Origin: an uncultured Pelagibacteraceae bacterium
Lineage (GTDB): Bacteria; Pseudomonadota; Alphaproteobacteria; Pelagibacterales; Pelagibacteraceae
DNA: 64,000 nucleotides
Reading direction: 5' to 3'
Assembly (NCBI GenBank): GCA_902521675.1
Contig: CABYSP010000001.1
Location: forward strand, 1 to 64,000
Shown: positions 51,358 to 60,316 of the stretch, piece by piece
Layout: every line of letters starts with the position of its first letter
Position numbering within the stretch: position 1 is the first letter of the stretch
Translations under genes and position numbers: made by a program
The notes under the pieces: generated by a model
Told to the model about the DNA's origin: nothing
Seen by the model: the letters and a program-made list of their open reading frames with translations, nothing else
Database searches by the model: none

Positions 51358-52227
51358 ATGAAATACGTAATTTTAATTCCAATTTATAATGACAGAGAAT
51401 CCCTAAAGTCACTGGTAGAAAATATTAATTCTGAAATAAAAGATTTAAATCATGAGATATCTTTAGTAATTATAAATGATGCATCATCCCAACAGATAAT
51501 TGATACTTATGCAAATATAGAAAGCATTAGCTCTTTTGAAATAATAAATATGAAAGAAAATAGAGGTCATGCAAGATGCATTGCCTCTGGCTTAAAATAT
51601 ATCTTTGAAAAAAAAGATTTTGATTTTGTAATTCCAATGGATGGTGACGGTGAAGATAGACCTGAAGAAATTAAAAATTTCATTCAACTTTCAGAGCAAT
51701 CAGGTGAAAAGTCAATTACTGGTGAAAGAGTAAAGAGATCTGAGGGTTTATTTTTTCAAGTATGTTATCAATTTCACAAATTCTTAACTTTAGCATTTAC
51801 GGGACAATCAATTAAATTTGGCAACTTTACTTGTTTATCAAAATCAACTGTAAAAAAAATGTTGGAAGAAAAGGCTACCTGGAATAGTTTTTCTGGATCA
51901 TTAAAAAAAGTTGAAAAGGATTTAATCAGCACACCTTCTATTAGAGGTAAAAGATATTTCGGTCCATCTCAAATGAGTTTTTTTAACTTATTAAAACATT
52001 CACTTTCAATTATAAGTGTTTTTAGAAAAACAGTTTTAATTAGATCAGCTTTATTTATTATTTTTTATATATTACTGATCAAAAGCTATGCTTCAGTAAT
52101 TACTTCACTACCATTAGTATTGTTACTAATAATGATTTATTCAATTTCTAGCTTAGCTTTAAGAGAAAATATTGAAGAATTTAATAATTCCTTAACAAAT
52201 ATTCACGATATTGATAAAATAAAATGA
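51358..52227 (+). CDS. GT2 glycosyltransferase, polyprenyl-phosphate sugar synthase-like
   Basis: A 289-aa enzyme with a GT-A domain: YVILIPIYNDRESL, VIINDASS, NRGHARCIASGLKY and the metal motif PMDGDGEDRPEEI (residues about 93-105), in line with the DPM1/ArnC/GtrB group. Two membrane helices lie near the C-terminus (ALFIIFYILLI and SLPLVLLLIMIYSI). It would load a sugar onto polyprenyl phosphate for the adjoining GT39 enzyme. Start directly abuts the stop of the GT39 gene. The sugar is not readable. Confidence 0.85.
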   Translation: MKYVILIPIYNDRESLKSLVENINSEIKDLNHEISLVIINDASSQQIIDTYANIESISSFEIINMKENRGHARCIASGLKYIFEKKDFDFVIPMDGDGEDRPEEIKNFIQLSEQSGEKSITGERVKRSEGLFFQVCYQFHKFLTLAFTGQSIKFGNFTCLSKSTVKKMLEEKATWNSFSGSLKKVEKDLISTPSIRGKRYFGPSQMSFFNLLKHSLSIISVFRKTVLIRSALFIIFYILLIKSYASVITSLPLVLLLIMIYSISSLALRENIEEFNNSLTNIHDIDKIK

Positions 52228-52237
52228 TTTAAGCTTT

Positions 52238-53116
52238 ATGAAAAAAATTTTAGGTATTCTCTTTCTTAGCTTGTTGTTAGGTGGAAGTAGTTTTGCAGGT
52301 GTAGAAGAAGTCCTTAAAGAAATCAAAAAAAATAAAGATTTAGTAATGGGCTTTAAAAATGTCAAATTTCTCGACACTTCAAGAAAGAATATTTGGGAAA
52401 TTAATAATGCAGATATTCTTAAAAGTGAAAAAGAAACTAGAAAGCATGTATTAAAAATTGTTAACAAGGCTGACAATTATCCTGTGAGACTAGGAGATCA
52501 ATCATTAAGATTTGAGGTAAGACATGGTGATGGTTGGGGTTGGGATAAAGAAAATGATAGAGAAAGAGTAGAACTTAAAATTTGTTGTATAAATAAAAAA
52601 ATAAATTGGACCGCATGGTCTATATATTTGCCAAAAGATTATAATGTAGTTTTTCCAATTAGAACCATGTTGGGTCAATTTCATAATGATGGTGACAACC
52701 CACCAGCTTTTACTTTTGAAAATCAAGGAGTTCTTATTCCAGGAAGTTATTGGTTAGAGGTTGATAGGTATGTTGGGGGAAATAATAACAATCCCAAACT
52801 ACTAATTGATCAGAAAGATATGTTGGGTAAATGGACAGATATGTTGGTAAATGCAAAGTGGACAAATAATAAAGATGGTTTTTTTAAAGTTTGGGTAAAT
52901 GGTAAACTAAAAGCTCAGCACATAGGTATGACACAAGAAAAAATGGATGATATGCTTTTTCACATAGGTATTTACAGATCTTTTCTTTCAAGAACATCTG
53001 GACCAGATCCAACTCAAATAGCTTACTATGATGAAATACGACATGCTAAGTCATGCAAAAAACTTAAACTTAAAGATTTAGGATATTCTTGTAAAGAAAT
53101 TGAAAGTCAGAATTAA
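52238..53116 (+). CDS. Secreted polysaccharide-lyase-like protein (heparin-lyase-fold family), paralogue 1
   Basis: A 292-aa exported protein: signal peptide (MKKILGILFLSLLLGG, cleavage after SSFA). The mature part fits the concanavalin-like polysaccharide lyase family (PF14099 type): SLRFEVRHGDGWGW, DRERVEL, INWTAWSIYLPKDYN, LGKWTDMLVNAKWT and DGFFKVWVNGKLKAQH, with a Cys pair near the end. Members cut or bind acidic glycans; catalytic residues are not certain here. Two further paralogues lie at 54125 and 60317. Its place right after two glycosyltransferases suggests it trims or releases the glycan they make; degradation of an external glycan is the alternative. Confidence 0.75.
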   Translation: MKKILGILFLSLLLGGSSFAGVEEVLKEIKKNKDLVMGFKNVKFLDTSRKNIWEINNADILKSEKETRKHVLKIVNKADNYPVRLGDQSLRFEVRHGDGWGWDKENDRERVELKICCINKKINWTAWSIYLPKDYNVVFPIRTMLGQFHNDGDNPPAFTFENQGVLIPGSYWLEVDRYVGGNNNNPKLLIDQKDMLGKWTDMLVNAKWTNNKDGFFKVWVNGKLKAQHIGMTQEKMDDMLFHIGIYRSFLSRTSGPDPTQIAYYDEIRHAKSCKKLKLKDLGYSCKEIESQN

Positions 53117-54124
53117 ATGAAAAAAATATTAATAATTTTATTTTCACTTCTATTTTCCTCCAATTTTGCAAATTCAGATTCTAGATTTGGTGAGTTAACT
53201 GAAATGCGTGACGAAAAAATGCGAGGTAAAGATGGTCAATGGGTAAGACCTCATCCAGGACCTTTTATTTGGAACCATATTGAAAAAGAAAAAGGAAAGT
53301 TTAGTTGGGAAGAAACAGATAAACATGTTGTTTATGCTCAAGAACATAATCAAACAATTTTAGCTACTATCTGGCCTCATGCAAATTGGGAGCAAAAATC
53401 ATGTAAAAGAAAAAAAGCAAAAAGTCCCTTTGGAAAAAAGTTTACTAAGTATTTAAGTAAACCTTGCTCAATGGATGACTATAAAACTTTCCTATTAATG
53501 TTGGTTGATCGTTATGACGGAGATGGTTCAAATGACATGCCAGGATTAACTAAACCTATAAAATATTGGGATATTATGAACGAACCAGAGTTTAAAATGT
53601 TCTTTAAAGGAAGTGAGGAAGACTTTATTGAAATATTTAATTTTTCTTCCAAAGTAATTAAAGAAAAACAACCAGATGCAGTTATTGTTATGGCTGGCGC
53701 TGCAGGGATGTTTCCAGAAAATAAAAAATATTGGAAATCCGTTTTGCCAAAAATTAGAGACCATTTTGATATTGCAAATATTCATCATATTAGTGGTCCA
53801 GATGGACAATGTGATAAAGAGCTTTGGGTAGATGAGTTTGCAGAATTATTAAAAAGTGTAAATGTAAATAAACCAATATGGTTAACCGAAGCAATGACAT
53901 GTGGTCCTCCAGTAAAAGCTTGGGTAAATGCATTTTTAAATGGAGCTGAACTAATTATTGATGTTGGTGTGAATGCTCCGGGAAAAAAAATGAGCAAAAA
54001 GGGTAGAAAAAAATTAAGTGAGTTTATCGCTGATTACGATGGTTTTACATCAATTAAAAGTATTTCAAAAAAAAAGGTAGAGTTTTCTTATAGCGATGGA
54101 ACTAAAAAAATTTTAGAATTTTAG
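53117..54124 (+). CDS. Secreted clan GH-A glycoside hydrolase (GH39/GH10-like)
   Basis: A 335-aa exported TIM-barrel enzyme. Signal peptide to about residue 20 (LLFSSNFANS). Active-site strands: FIWNHIEKEKGKFSWEETDK (in part), TIWPHANW, KYWDIMNEPEF with acid/base Glu156, ANIHHISGP, and IWLTEAMTCG with nucleophile Glu258. NEP plus a second Glu about 100 residues later is the clan GH-A layout (GH5, GH10, GH39). The family cannot be set more closely by eye. It starts on the base after the paralogue-1 stop and ends directly before paralogue 2, so the three secreted proteins form one unit. Confidence 0.78.
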   Translation: MKKILIILFSLLFSSNFANSDSRFGELTEMRDEKMRGKDGQWVRPHPGPFIWNHIEKEKGKFSWEETDKHVVYAQEHNQTILATIWPHANWEQKSCKRKKAKSPFGKKFTKYLSKPCSMDDYKTFLLMLVDRYDGDGSNDMPGLTKPIKYWDIMNEPEFKMFFKGSEEDFIEIFNFSSKVIKEKQPDAVIVMAGAAGMFPENKKYWKSVLPKIRDHFDIANIHHISGPDGQCDKELWVDEFAELLKSVNVNKPIWLTEAMTCGPPVKAWVNAFLNGAELIIDVGVNAPGKKMSKKGRKKLSEFIADYDGFTSIKSISKKKVEFSYSDGTKKILEF

Positions 54125-55147
54125 ATGAAAAATAAAATTATGAAAAAAATTTTCTTAATATTATTAATATTTTTATTAGTTCCTTCAATTTCGTATGCAA
54201 ATAAATGGCATATAAAAATGAAAAAGCAAGAGAAGAAAGATTTTGCTCATTATGTACTTAAAGCACAGTCAGATAATAAGATGGTATTTAACCTTAGAAA
54301 TATCAAAAATTCAAACATCTATAAATTTTTTGATAAGTTTGAGGATCGTATGGGGGTTACTGAAAAAGGAGTTGAGTTTAATTTAAAATATTCTTTTGAA
54401 GGTCATAAACAAGATTGGTCTAGGTGGGGAAAACCTGGCCATGCACAAAGATTCCAGATAATGGAACCTTATAAGGAAACTACCAAAAAAAATAAAACAA
54501 AATGGTACAGGGTAGGTTATTTTTTCCCTGCAGACGTAAAGATTGAAAAGCATACAATATCTTTATTTGATTTTAAAAAATTATATGGCAAAGGTGAAAA
54601 AACTCACGATGCAGCACTCAATATAATTAATAATAGATTTAATTGGGTATTTAATTCACCAAATTACACCTCACATAAAAATGAGACAGGAGAGGAATAT
54701 TTATACTTCGATACTTATTTTGTTAATCTTGATGATTATTTTTCACCATTAAAAGGTAAATGGGTAAATGTTTTAGTAAACGCAAAGTGGGCAGAAGATG
54801 GATTTTTACATTTGTGGATAGATGGAAAACTCAGATCAAGCTATTATGGTGATACTTTGGGTGGTGCTTCAAGTGTTAGATTTAAATTTGGACCTTATAG
54901 ACACCATATGAATCAAGCAACTGATGCCGGTGTTGAAATACCTGATGTAAAAATTAAATATTCTAATGTTGGTAAAGCCGATAATTGTGACGATTTATGG
55001 AGTGGCTGTTCAGAAATTGTAAGTCAATTAAATGGAGAAACCCAGCTTAATGGAGTAAGGATGATTGCATTTTGTAAAACAGCTCCTCAATCAGATGGAT
55101 CATCTTGTAAGAATTTGGGTTATCCTAACAACCCTAAGCCTTTTTAA
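54125..55147 (+). CDS. Secreted polysaccharide-lyase-like protein, paralogue 2
   Basis: A 340-aa exported protein with signal peptide (MKKIFLILLIFLLVPS, cleavage after SYA). The start is the ATG right after the previous stop; an ATG five codons in (54140) gives a more regular signal peptide. Core motifs are shared with paralogues at 52238 and 60317: WSRWGKPGHAQRFQI, KWYRVGYFFPADVK, GKWVNVLVNAKWAEDGFLHLWIDGKL (in part) and RFKFGPYRH. It differs by having no DRERxEL motif and a longer Cys-containing tail (DLWSGCSE, CKTAPQSDGSSC). The missing acidic motif may mean a different substrate or binding only. Confidence 0.72.
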   Translation: MKNKIMKKIFLILLIFLLVPSISYANKWHIKMKKQEKKDFAHYVLKAQSDNKMVFNLRNIKNSNIYKFFDKFEDRMGVTEKGVEFNLKYSFEGHKQDWSRWGKPGHAQRFQIMEPYKETTKKNKTKWYRVGYFFPADVKIEKHTISLFDFKKLYGKGEKTHDAALNIINNRFNWVFNSPNYTSHKNETGEEYLYFDTYFVNLDDYFSPLKGKWVNVLVNAKWAEDGFLHLWIDGKLRSSYYGDTLGGASSVRFKFGPYRHHMNQATDAGVEIPDVKIKYSNVGKADNCDDLWSGCSEIVSQLNGETQLNGVRMIAFCKTAPQSDGSSCKNLGYPNNPKPF

Positions 55148-55148
55148 T

Positions 55149-55370
55149 TTAGCAACAGCTACAGCTTTTCTTGCTAGCTTTTGGTTGATCGTCAGCTTTT
55201 GCAGCTTCTAATTCTTTTTGTTCGTCTTCAATAGCTTTTTGTTGCTTTGAAATTTTATCCTCAAAGTATTCATAAAGAGATGCAAAACCTAATTTAGAGG
55301 CTCTTTTTTCCTCATAATTCCTTCGTCCTTTAAGGTTTTCAATTATTTTTACTATTTCTTGATTTTGCAT
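55149..55370 (-). CDS. Small soluble protein with C-terminal CSCC motif
   Basis: A 73-aa protein I do not recognise by name. It starts MQNQEIVKIIENLKGRRNY, continues with KLGFASLYEYFEDK and a strongly charged helix (KQQKAIEDEQKELEAAKADD) likely to form a coiled coil, and ends KKSCSCC. Three Cys in the last four residues suggest metal binding, redox change or a lipid/thiol modification site. It is divergent from ureD (86-bp gap) and convergent with paralogue 2 (1-bp gap). A link with urease nickel handling is possible from place alone and is not supported by any motif. Confidence 0.65.
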   Translation of the reverse strand: MQNQEIVKIIENLKGRRNYEEKRASKLGFASLYEYFEDKISKQQKAIEDEQKELEAAKADDQPKASKKSCSCC

Positions 55371-55456
55371 GTTTCTTTTTTATTAAAAAAAGCAAATAAT
55401 TCAAGCTCTAAAAATTGGCAAACAGTAAATAGGTTTTTTTGTGCTAGGATAATGTC

Positions 55457-56266
55457 ATGAATATAAGTCAAAAAAAACTGGAAAAATCTAGGGGTAGATT
55501 AGAAATAAAAATAAAAAATCAAAATTTACAAAAACTTTATCAACAAGGATCTTCAAAAGCTTTGATGCCAGATTTTCATGAAAATTTAAAACAATTGATG
55601 CTTATCAATACCGCTGGTGGAATTACTTCCGGGGATGAATACGACTACAAATTTGAAATCGATAGTTCGAAACTTTGTATTTCAACTCAGGCGGCAGAAA
55701 AAATTTATAGTGGTTTTGGTAATCCAGCTAATTTAGAAATTAACTTAAATTTATTAAACAATTCTAGTCTGTTTTGGTTACCTAAAGAATTAATTTTATT
55801 TAATAATTGTAATTTAAAAAGAAAAATTAATTTTAATTTATCAAAAGACTCAAATTTACTTCTTTGTGAAAATATTATTTTTGGACGAACCTCTATGAAG
55901 GAGGAGTTTGAAAAGGGATATTTTTCAGATTTTTGGAATATTAATATTGATAAAAAGTTAATTCATACAGAAGCTATAAATACAGGTTTATTTGAGAAAA
56001 AATATTTGAATAGTTTTTCGACATTAAATAAAAATTCTGCAGTTGCGACAATTATTATTGTAGGAAATAAGTTTTTGAATAATGTTAATAATCTATCTGA
56101 AAATTTAATAAACAATGAAAATACAACTTCAAATTATTCTAATTGGGATAATAAATTGATCGTAAGACTTTTATCTAAAGATAGTTATAATCTTAAATTT
56201 GCAATTGATAAAATTTTGTCTTATTTTTTTGAAGGTTCAAAGATACCAAAAGTATGGAATATATAA
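55457..56266 (+). CDS. ureD: Urease accessory protein UreD
   Basis: A 269-aa chaperone that binds apo-urease together with UreF and UreG during nickel insertion. Motifs: MLINTAGGITSGDEYDYKF near residue 50, STQAAEKIYSG, LNNSSLFWLPKELILFNNCNLKR (in part), and GRTSMKEEF. First gene of the cluster; AGGA (55446-55449) precedes its ATG. Length is normal. It ends on the base before ureA. Confidence 0.95.
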   Translation: MNISQKKLEKSRGRLEIKIKNQNLQKLYQQGSSKALMPDFHENLKQLMLINTAGGITSGDEYDYKFEIDSSKLCISTQAAEKIYSGFGNPANLEINLNLLNNSSLFWLPKELILFNNCNLKRKINFNLSKDSNLLLCENIIFGRTSMKEEFEKGYFSDFWNINIDKKLIHTEAINTGLFEKKYLNSFSTLNKNSAVATIIIVGNKFLNNVNNLSENLINNENTTSNYSNWDNKLIVRLLSKDSYNLKFAIDKILSYFFEGSKIPKVWNI

Positions 56267-56569
56267 ATGAAACTTACTCCTAGAGAAAAAGATAAACTTT
56301 TAATTAGTCTTGCAGCAATTGTTGCTAAAAATAGATTGTCGAAGGGTATAAAATTAAATTATCCAGAAGCTATAGCTTTAATAACAGATTTTGTAGTAGA
56401 GGGAGCTAGAGAAGGAAAAAGTGTTGCAGAACTAATGGAGGCAGGAGCTCATGTAATTAAAAAAAAAGATTGTATGGACGGCATTCCAGATATGGTGAAG
56501 GAAGTTCAAGTAGAAGCTACTTTTCCTGATGGAACTAAATTAGTAACAGTGCACAAACCAATTAGATGA
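56267..56569 (+). CDS. ureA: Urease gamma subunit
   Basis: A 100-aa structural subunit of urease, which hydrolyses urea to ammonia and carbamate. Begins [68 protein letters not shown] (in part) are all diagnostic. Separate gamma and beta genes are the usual bacterial form. It abuts ureD and lies 7 bp before ureB. Confidence 0.97.
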   Translation: MKLTPREKDKLLISLAAIVAKNRLSKGIKLNYPEAIALITDFVVEGAREGKSVAELMEAGAHVIKKKDCMDGIPDMVKEVQVEATFPDGTKLVTVHKPIR

Positions 56570-56576
56570 TAATATT

Positions 56577-56882
56577 ATGAAGCCAGGTGAGGTAATTACA
56601 AAAAACGAGGAAATAGACTTAAATAAAGACTCCAAAGTTACTAGTATAAAAATTTCTAATTCTGGAGATAGACCTGTGCAAGTTGGAAGTCATTATCATT
56701 TTTTTGAAACTAACGAGCATTTAGTGTTTGATCGAAAATTAGCATATGGAAAAAGATTAAATATCCCCTCAGGAACTGCTGTCAGATTTGAACCAGGTCA
56801 ATCTAAAGATGTTGAGCTAATAGAAATAAATGGATTAAAAAAAATATATGGTTTCAATAAGAAAGTTATGGGTGATTTATAA
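56577..56882 (+). CDS. ureB: Urease beta subunit
   Basis: A 101-aa structural subunit: [60 protein letters not shown] (in part) and GFNKKVMG are typical. Assembles with UreA and UreC into the (abc)3 enzyme. Its stop overlaps the ureC start by one base (TAATG). Confidence 0.97.
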   Translation: MKPGEVITKNEEIDLNKDSKVTSIKISNSGDRPVQVGSHYHFFETNEHLVFDRKLAYGKRLNIPSGTAVRFEPGQSKDVELIEINGLKKIYGFNKKVMGDL

Positions 56883-58588
56883 TGGCTAAAATTTCTAGAG
56901 CAGCTTATGCAGATATGTATGGGCCCACAACAGGAGATAAAGTAAGGCTTGCAGATACTGAACTATTTATTGAGGTTGAAAACGATCTAACCACTTATGG
57001 TGAAGAAGTAAAATTTGGTGGTGGAAAAGTAATAAGAGATGGGATGGGCCAATCTCAAATCAGTAGAGAAAAAGGAGCTGCTGATACAGTTATTACCAAT
57101 GCTTTAATAGTTGATGTAAATGGTATTTATAAAGCTGATGTAGGTTTAAAAGATGGAAAAATATTTGAAATTGGTAAAGCTGGTAATCCAGATACTCAAT
57201 CTAAAGTAAATATTATTATTGGTCCAGGAACAGAGATAATTGCTGGTGAAGGAAAAATTTTAACCGCAGGAGGTTTTGACAGTCATATTCATTATATATG
57301 CCCTCAACAAATTGACGATGCTCTACACTCAGGTGTTACAACTATGCTTGGAGGAGGTACTGGACCAGCCCATGGAACACTTGCAACAACGTGTACACCC
57401 GGACCATGGCACATACAAAGAATGATTCAATGTGCTGATGGTTTTTCTATGAATTTAGCTTTTGCTGGCAAAGGAAATTCTTCATTACCAGAAGGTCTTG
57501 AAGAACAAATTTTAGCAGGAGCTTCAGCTTTAAAATTACATGAGGATTGGGGAACCACCCCTGGAGCAATTGATAATTGTTTAAATATTGCTGACAAAAA
57601 CGATGTACAAGTAATGATTCACACAGACACTTTAAATGAAAGTGGGTTTGTAGAAAATACTATCAAAGCAATTAATAAAAGAACTATTCATGCTTTTCAT
57701 ACAGAAGGTGCCGGTGGTGGACATGCACCAGATATAATTAAAGTTTGTGGAGAAGAGTATGTTATTCCTTCCTCAACAAATCCAACCAGACCATATACAG
57801 TTAATACAATAGAAGAACATTTAGATATGCTAATGGTGTGTCACCATCTCGATAAATCTATTCCAGAGGATGTTGCATTTGCTGAAAGTAGAATAAGAAG
57901 AGAAACAATAGCAGCAGAAGATATTCTTCATGACATGGGAGCCTTTTCAATTATTGCTTCAGATAGTCAGGCAATGGGTAGAGTTGGAGAAGTTATAATT
58001 AGAACTTGGCAAACTGCACACAAAATGAAAGTTCAAAGAGGTAGTTTACCTGAGGAAAAAGGAGACAATGATAACTTTAGAGTTAAAAGATATTTAGCAA
58101 AATATACAATTAATCCTGCAATTGCTCATGGGATTTCAAAACATATTGGTAGTATTGAAAAAAATAAACGTGCAGATTTAGTTTTATGGGACCCAGCATT
58201 TTTTGGTGCCAAACCAGAGATGATATTAATAGGCGGAAGTATAGCTTGTGCTCAAATGGGAGACCCGAATGCATCAATTCCAACCCCTCAACCAGTATAC
58301 ACTAGACCAATGTTTTCATCATTTGGAACTTCTTTAGAAAAATCTTCAGTAATTTTTACAAGCAAATTAGCTATTGAAAAGAATTCATTAAAAGATGCAA
58401 ATATTAGAAAAGATTTATTACCTGTAGAAAACACAAGGGCCATTTCTAAAAAAGATATGATTTTAAATAATAAGTGTCCGAAAATTGAGGTTAATCCTGA
58501 AACTTACGAGGTAAAAGCTGATGGTGAAATAATTACCTGTGAACCTGCTAAAGAACTTCCTTTGGCACAAAGATATTTTATGTTTTAG
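56882..58588 (+). CDS. ureC: Urease alpha subunit (catalytic)
   Basis: A 568-aa nickel enzyme. All active-site elements are present: HIHYICP (first two Ni ligands), the carbamylated Lys218 in [34 protein letters not shown] (further Ni His), the mobile-flap cysteine in MVCHHLD, and [15 protein letters not shown] with the ligand Asp. Length matches functional bacterial UreC, so the enzyme should be active if nickel is supplied. Urea would serve as a nitrogen source. No urea or nickel transporter is in the window. Confidence 0.98.
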   Translation: MAKISRAAYADMYGPTTGDKVRLADTELFIEVENDLTTYGEEVKFGGGKVIRDGMGQSQISREKGAADTVITNALIVDVNGIYKADVGLKDGKIFEIGKAGNPDTQSKVNIIIGPGTEIIAGEGKILTAGGFDSHIHYICPQQIDDALHSGVTTMLGGGTGPAHGTLATTCTPGPWHIQRMIQCADGFSMNLAFAGKGNSSLPEGLEEQILAGASALKLHEDWGTTPGAIDNCLNIADKNDVQVMIHTDTLNESGFVENTIKAINKRTIHAFHTEGAGGGHAPDIIKVCGEEYVIPSSTNPTRPYTVNTIEEHLDMLMVCHHLDKSIPEDVAFAESRIRRETIAAEDILHDMGAFSIIASDSQAMGRVGEVIIRTWQTAHKMKVQRGSLPEEKGDNDNFRVKRYLAKYTINPAIAHGISKHIGSIEKNKRADLVLWDPAFFGAKPEMILIGGSIACAQMGDPNASIPTPQPVYTRPMFSSFGTSLEKSSVIFTSKLAIEKNSLKDANIRKDLLPVENTRAISKKDMILNNKCPKIEVNPETYEVKADGEIITCEPAKELPLAQRYFMF

Positions 58589-58591
58589 CTT

Positions 58592-59035
58592 ATGGATAAT
58601 TGTTTTTTAATAGTTAATAAAATTGCCAAAAATAAAGCAAAAGATCACATATCTTTATCTTATGATGAGAGATTTTTAAGAAGAAAAAAACTTGTTTCAG
58701 ATAATGGTTTTGAATTTTTAGTGAATTTACCAGAGACAAAATCTCTGTCAGAAAATCAAGCGTTTCGACTTCAAAGTGGAAATTTGATTTTAATAAAAAA
58801 CAAAAAAGAAAGTTTATTAGAAATAAAAGGAAAAAATTTAATGCAATTAATTTGGCATATTGGAAATAGGCATATGCCATGTCAAATTGAAAAAGATAGA
58901 ATTTTTATACAGCATGATGAAGTAATAAAAAAAATGATATTAAAACTGGGTGGAAAGGTTAAGAAAGTTTTAAAAACATTTAAACCTGAGGGAGGAGCAT
59001 ATGGAATTGGTAGAACCCATAGCCATAAACACTAA
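58592..59035 (+). CDS. ureE: Urease accessory protein UreE (nickel metallochaperone)
   Basis: A 147-aa protein that delivers nickel to the UreDFG-urease complex. Motifs: DERFLRRKKLVSDNGFEFLVNLPE (in part), LIWHIGNRHMPCQIE (the metal-binding His of the dimer) and GGAYGIGRTHSHKH. The His-rich tail found in some UreE proteins is reduced to HSHKH. It lies 3 bp after ureC; ureF starts 19 bp downstream of its stop. Confidence 0.94.
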   Translation: MDNCFLIVNKIAKNKAKDHISLSYDERFLRRKKLVSDNGFEFLVNLPETKSLSENQAFRLQSGNLILIKNKKESLLEIKGKNLMQLIWHIGNRHMPCQIEKDRIFIQHDEVIKKMILKLGGKVKKVLKTFKPEGGAYGIGRTHSHKH

Positions 59036-59054
59036 AATAAAAAATAAAAAAGAT

Positions 59055-59681
59055 ATGAAAGAATCGTTACAAATTCTTCAAACTTGGTTTTCACCATCAT
59101 TTCCTGTTGGAAGTTTTTCATATTCTCATGGTTTAGAGGCAATGATTAATGATAATTTTATTAAGTCAAAAGAGGATATTCTGGATTATTTAAAATGTAT
59201 CTTAAAATATGGAACAGGTAAAAATGATATAATTTTAATGAAACATACTTATCAAGGAGAAGAGTTAAATGAACTGGCCTTATCTCTTTGTCCATCTAAA
59301 GAAAGAAAAATTGAGTCTGTTGAAATGGGTAATGCTTTTAGAAAAGTGTTAGCTGATAGTTGGGATTTTAATATTAGAGAAAACACTGCTTATCCAATCG
59401 CAGTTGCTAGAGCAGCTAAACATTTTGATATACCGCTAAACTTAACAATAGTATCTTATCTACAATCCTTTGTATCAAATCTAATAAATGTTTGCATTAA
59501 ACATATACCAATTGGGCAAAAAATTGGACAGGACTGTATAATTAAAACTTACGAATTAATAAGAGAAATAGAAAAAGAAAGTCAAAATTTAAATTTAGAA
59601 GACTTAGGTGGAATTTGTTTTAATAGTGATATCTACAGTATCAAGCATGAAAATTTGAAAACGCGAATTTATAAGACATGA
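59055..59681 (+). CDS. ureF: Urease accessory protein UreF
   Basis: A 208-aa protein of the urease activation complex, acting as a checkpoint between UreD and UreG. Motifs: [54 protein letters not shown], and [17 protein letters not shown]-like [22 protein letters not shown] (in part). The frame runs upstream to an ATG at 59001 inside ureE, but the ATG at 59055 puts the N-terminus where the family begins. Its end overlaps ureG by 4 bp (ATGA). Confidence 0.93.
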   Translation: MKESLQILQTWFSPSFPVGSFSYSHGLEAMINDNFIKSKEDILDYLKCILKYGTGKNDIILMKHTYQGEELNELALSLCPSKERKIESVEMGNAFRKVLADSWDFNIRENTAYPIAVARAAKHFDIPLNLTIVSYLQSFVSNLINVCIKHIPIGQKIGQDCIIKTYELIREIEKESQNLNLEDLGGICFNSDIYSIKHENLKTRIYKT

Positions 59682-60289
59682 AAAATATAAATGGACCATT
59701 AAAAGTTGGAATAGGTGGACCCGTTGGTGCAGGGAAGACAAGCTTAACAGCTGAATTGTGTAAATTTTTATCAAAGAAAATTTCTATGGCTGTAATATCA
59801 AACGATATTTACACAAAAGAGGATGCAGAATTTTTAATGAAAGTCCAAGCTTTACCTCTTGAGAGAATTAAAGGAGTTGAAACAGGAGGATGTCCACATA
59901 CAGCAATACGTGAAGATGCTTCAATTAATATGCTTGCTGTAGAAAATATGAAAAAAAAATTTCCTGATCTTGATTTGATTTTAATCGAGTCTGGTGGAGA
60001 CAATTTAGCAGCAACTTTTAGTCCTGAATTAGTTGATCTATCTATTTATGTTATTGACGTTGGTATGGGTGGAGATATCCCTAGAAAAGGTGGCCCTGCC
60101 ATTCAAAAATCAGACTTGTTAATTATTAACAAGACAGATTTAGCTCCTCATGTAGAAGTTAATCTGGAAACCATGACAGAAGACGTAAAAAAGGCCCGAA
60201 ATGGCTTACCCTATGTTTTTTGTCAGATGAAAAAGCAAATTGGTGTTGAAGATGTTGCAAAATTTTTATATTCATCAGGTGGTCTATAA
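59678..60289 (+). CDS. ureG: Urease accessory GTPase UreG
   Basis: A 203-aa SIMIBI-class GTPase that powers nickel transfer. Motifs: [17 protein letters not shown] (P-loop), [30 protein letters not shown] with the nickel-binding Cys-Pro-His, [17 protein letters not shown], and [10 protein letters not shown] (NKxD). Complete and typical in length. Last gene of the cluster, 27 bp before the third lyase-like paralogue, with which it could be co-transcribed. Confidence 0.97.
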   Translation: MKNINGPLKVGIGGPVGAGKTSLTAELCKFLSKKISMAVISNDIYTKEDAEFLMKVQALPLERIKGVETGGCPHTAIREDASINMLAVENMKKKFPDLDLILIESGGDNLAATFSPELVDLSIYVIDVGMGGDIPRKGGPAIQKSDLLIINKTDLAPHVEVNLETMTEDVKKARNGLPYVFCQMKKQIGVEDVAKFLYSSGGL

Positions 60290-60316
60290 CAAATTTATAT
60301 ATAACAAAGTGTTTTT

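Noticed and set aside
52192-52476. 94-codon minus-strand frame opposite the first lyase-like gene
   Set aside because: Antisense to a gene with a clear signal peptide and shared motifs with two paralogues.
55415-55453. TTGGCA ... GATAAT as a ureD promoter
   Set aside because: The spacer would be 27 bp, far too long; the AGGA in this stretch serves better as the ribosome-binding site.
59001-59054. N-terminal extension of UreF inside ureE
   Set aside because: The extension does not match UreF; the ATG at 59055 fits the family N-terminus.
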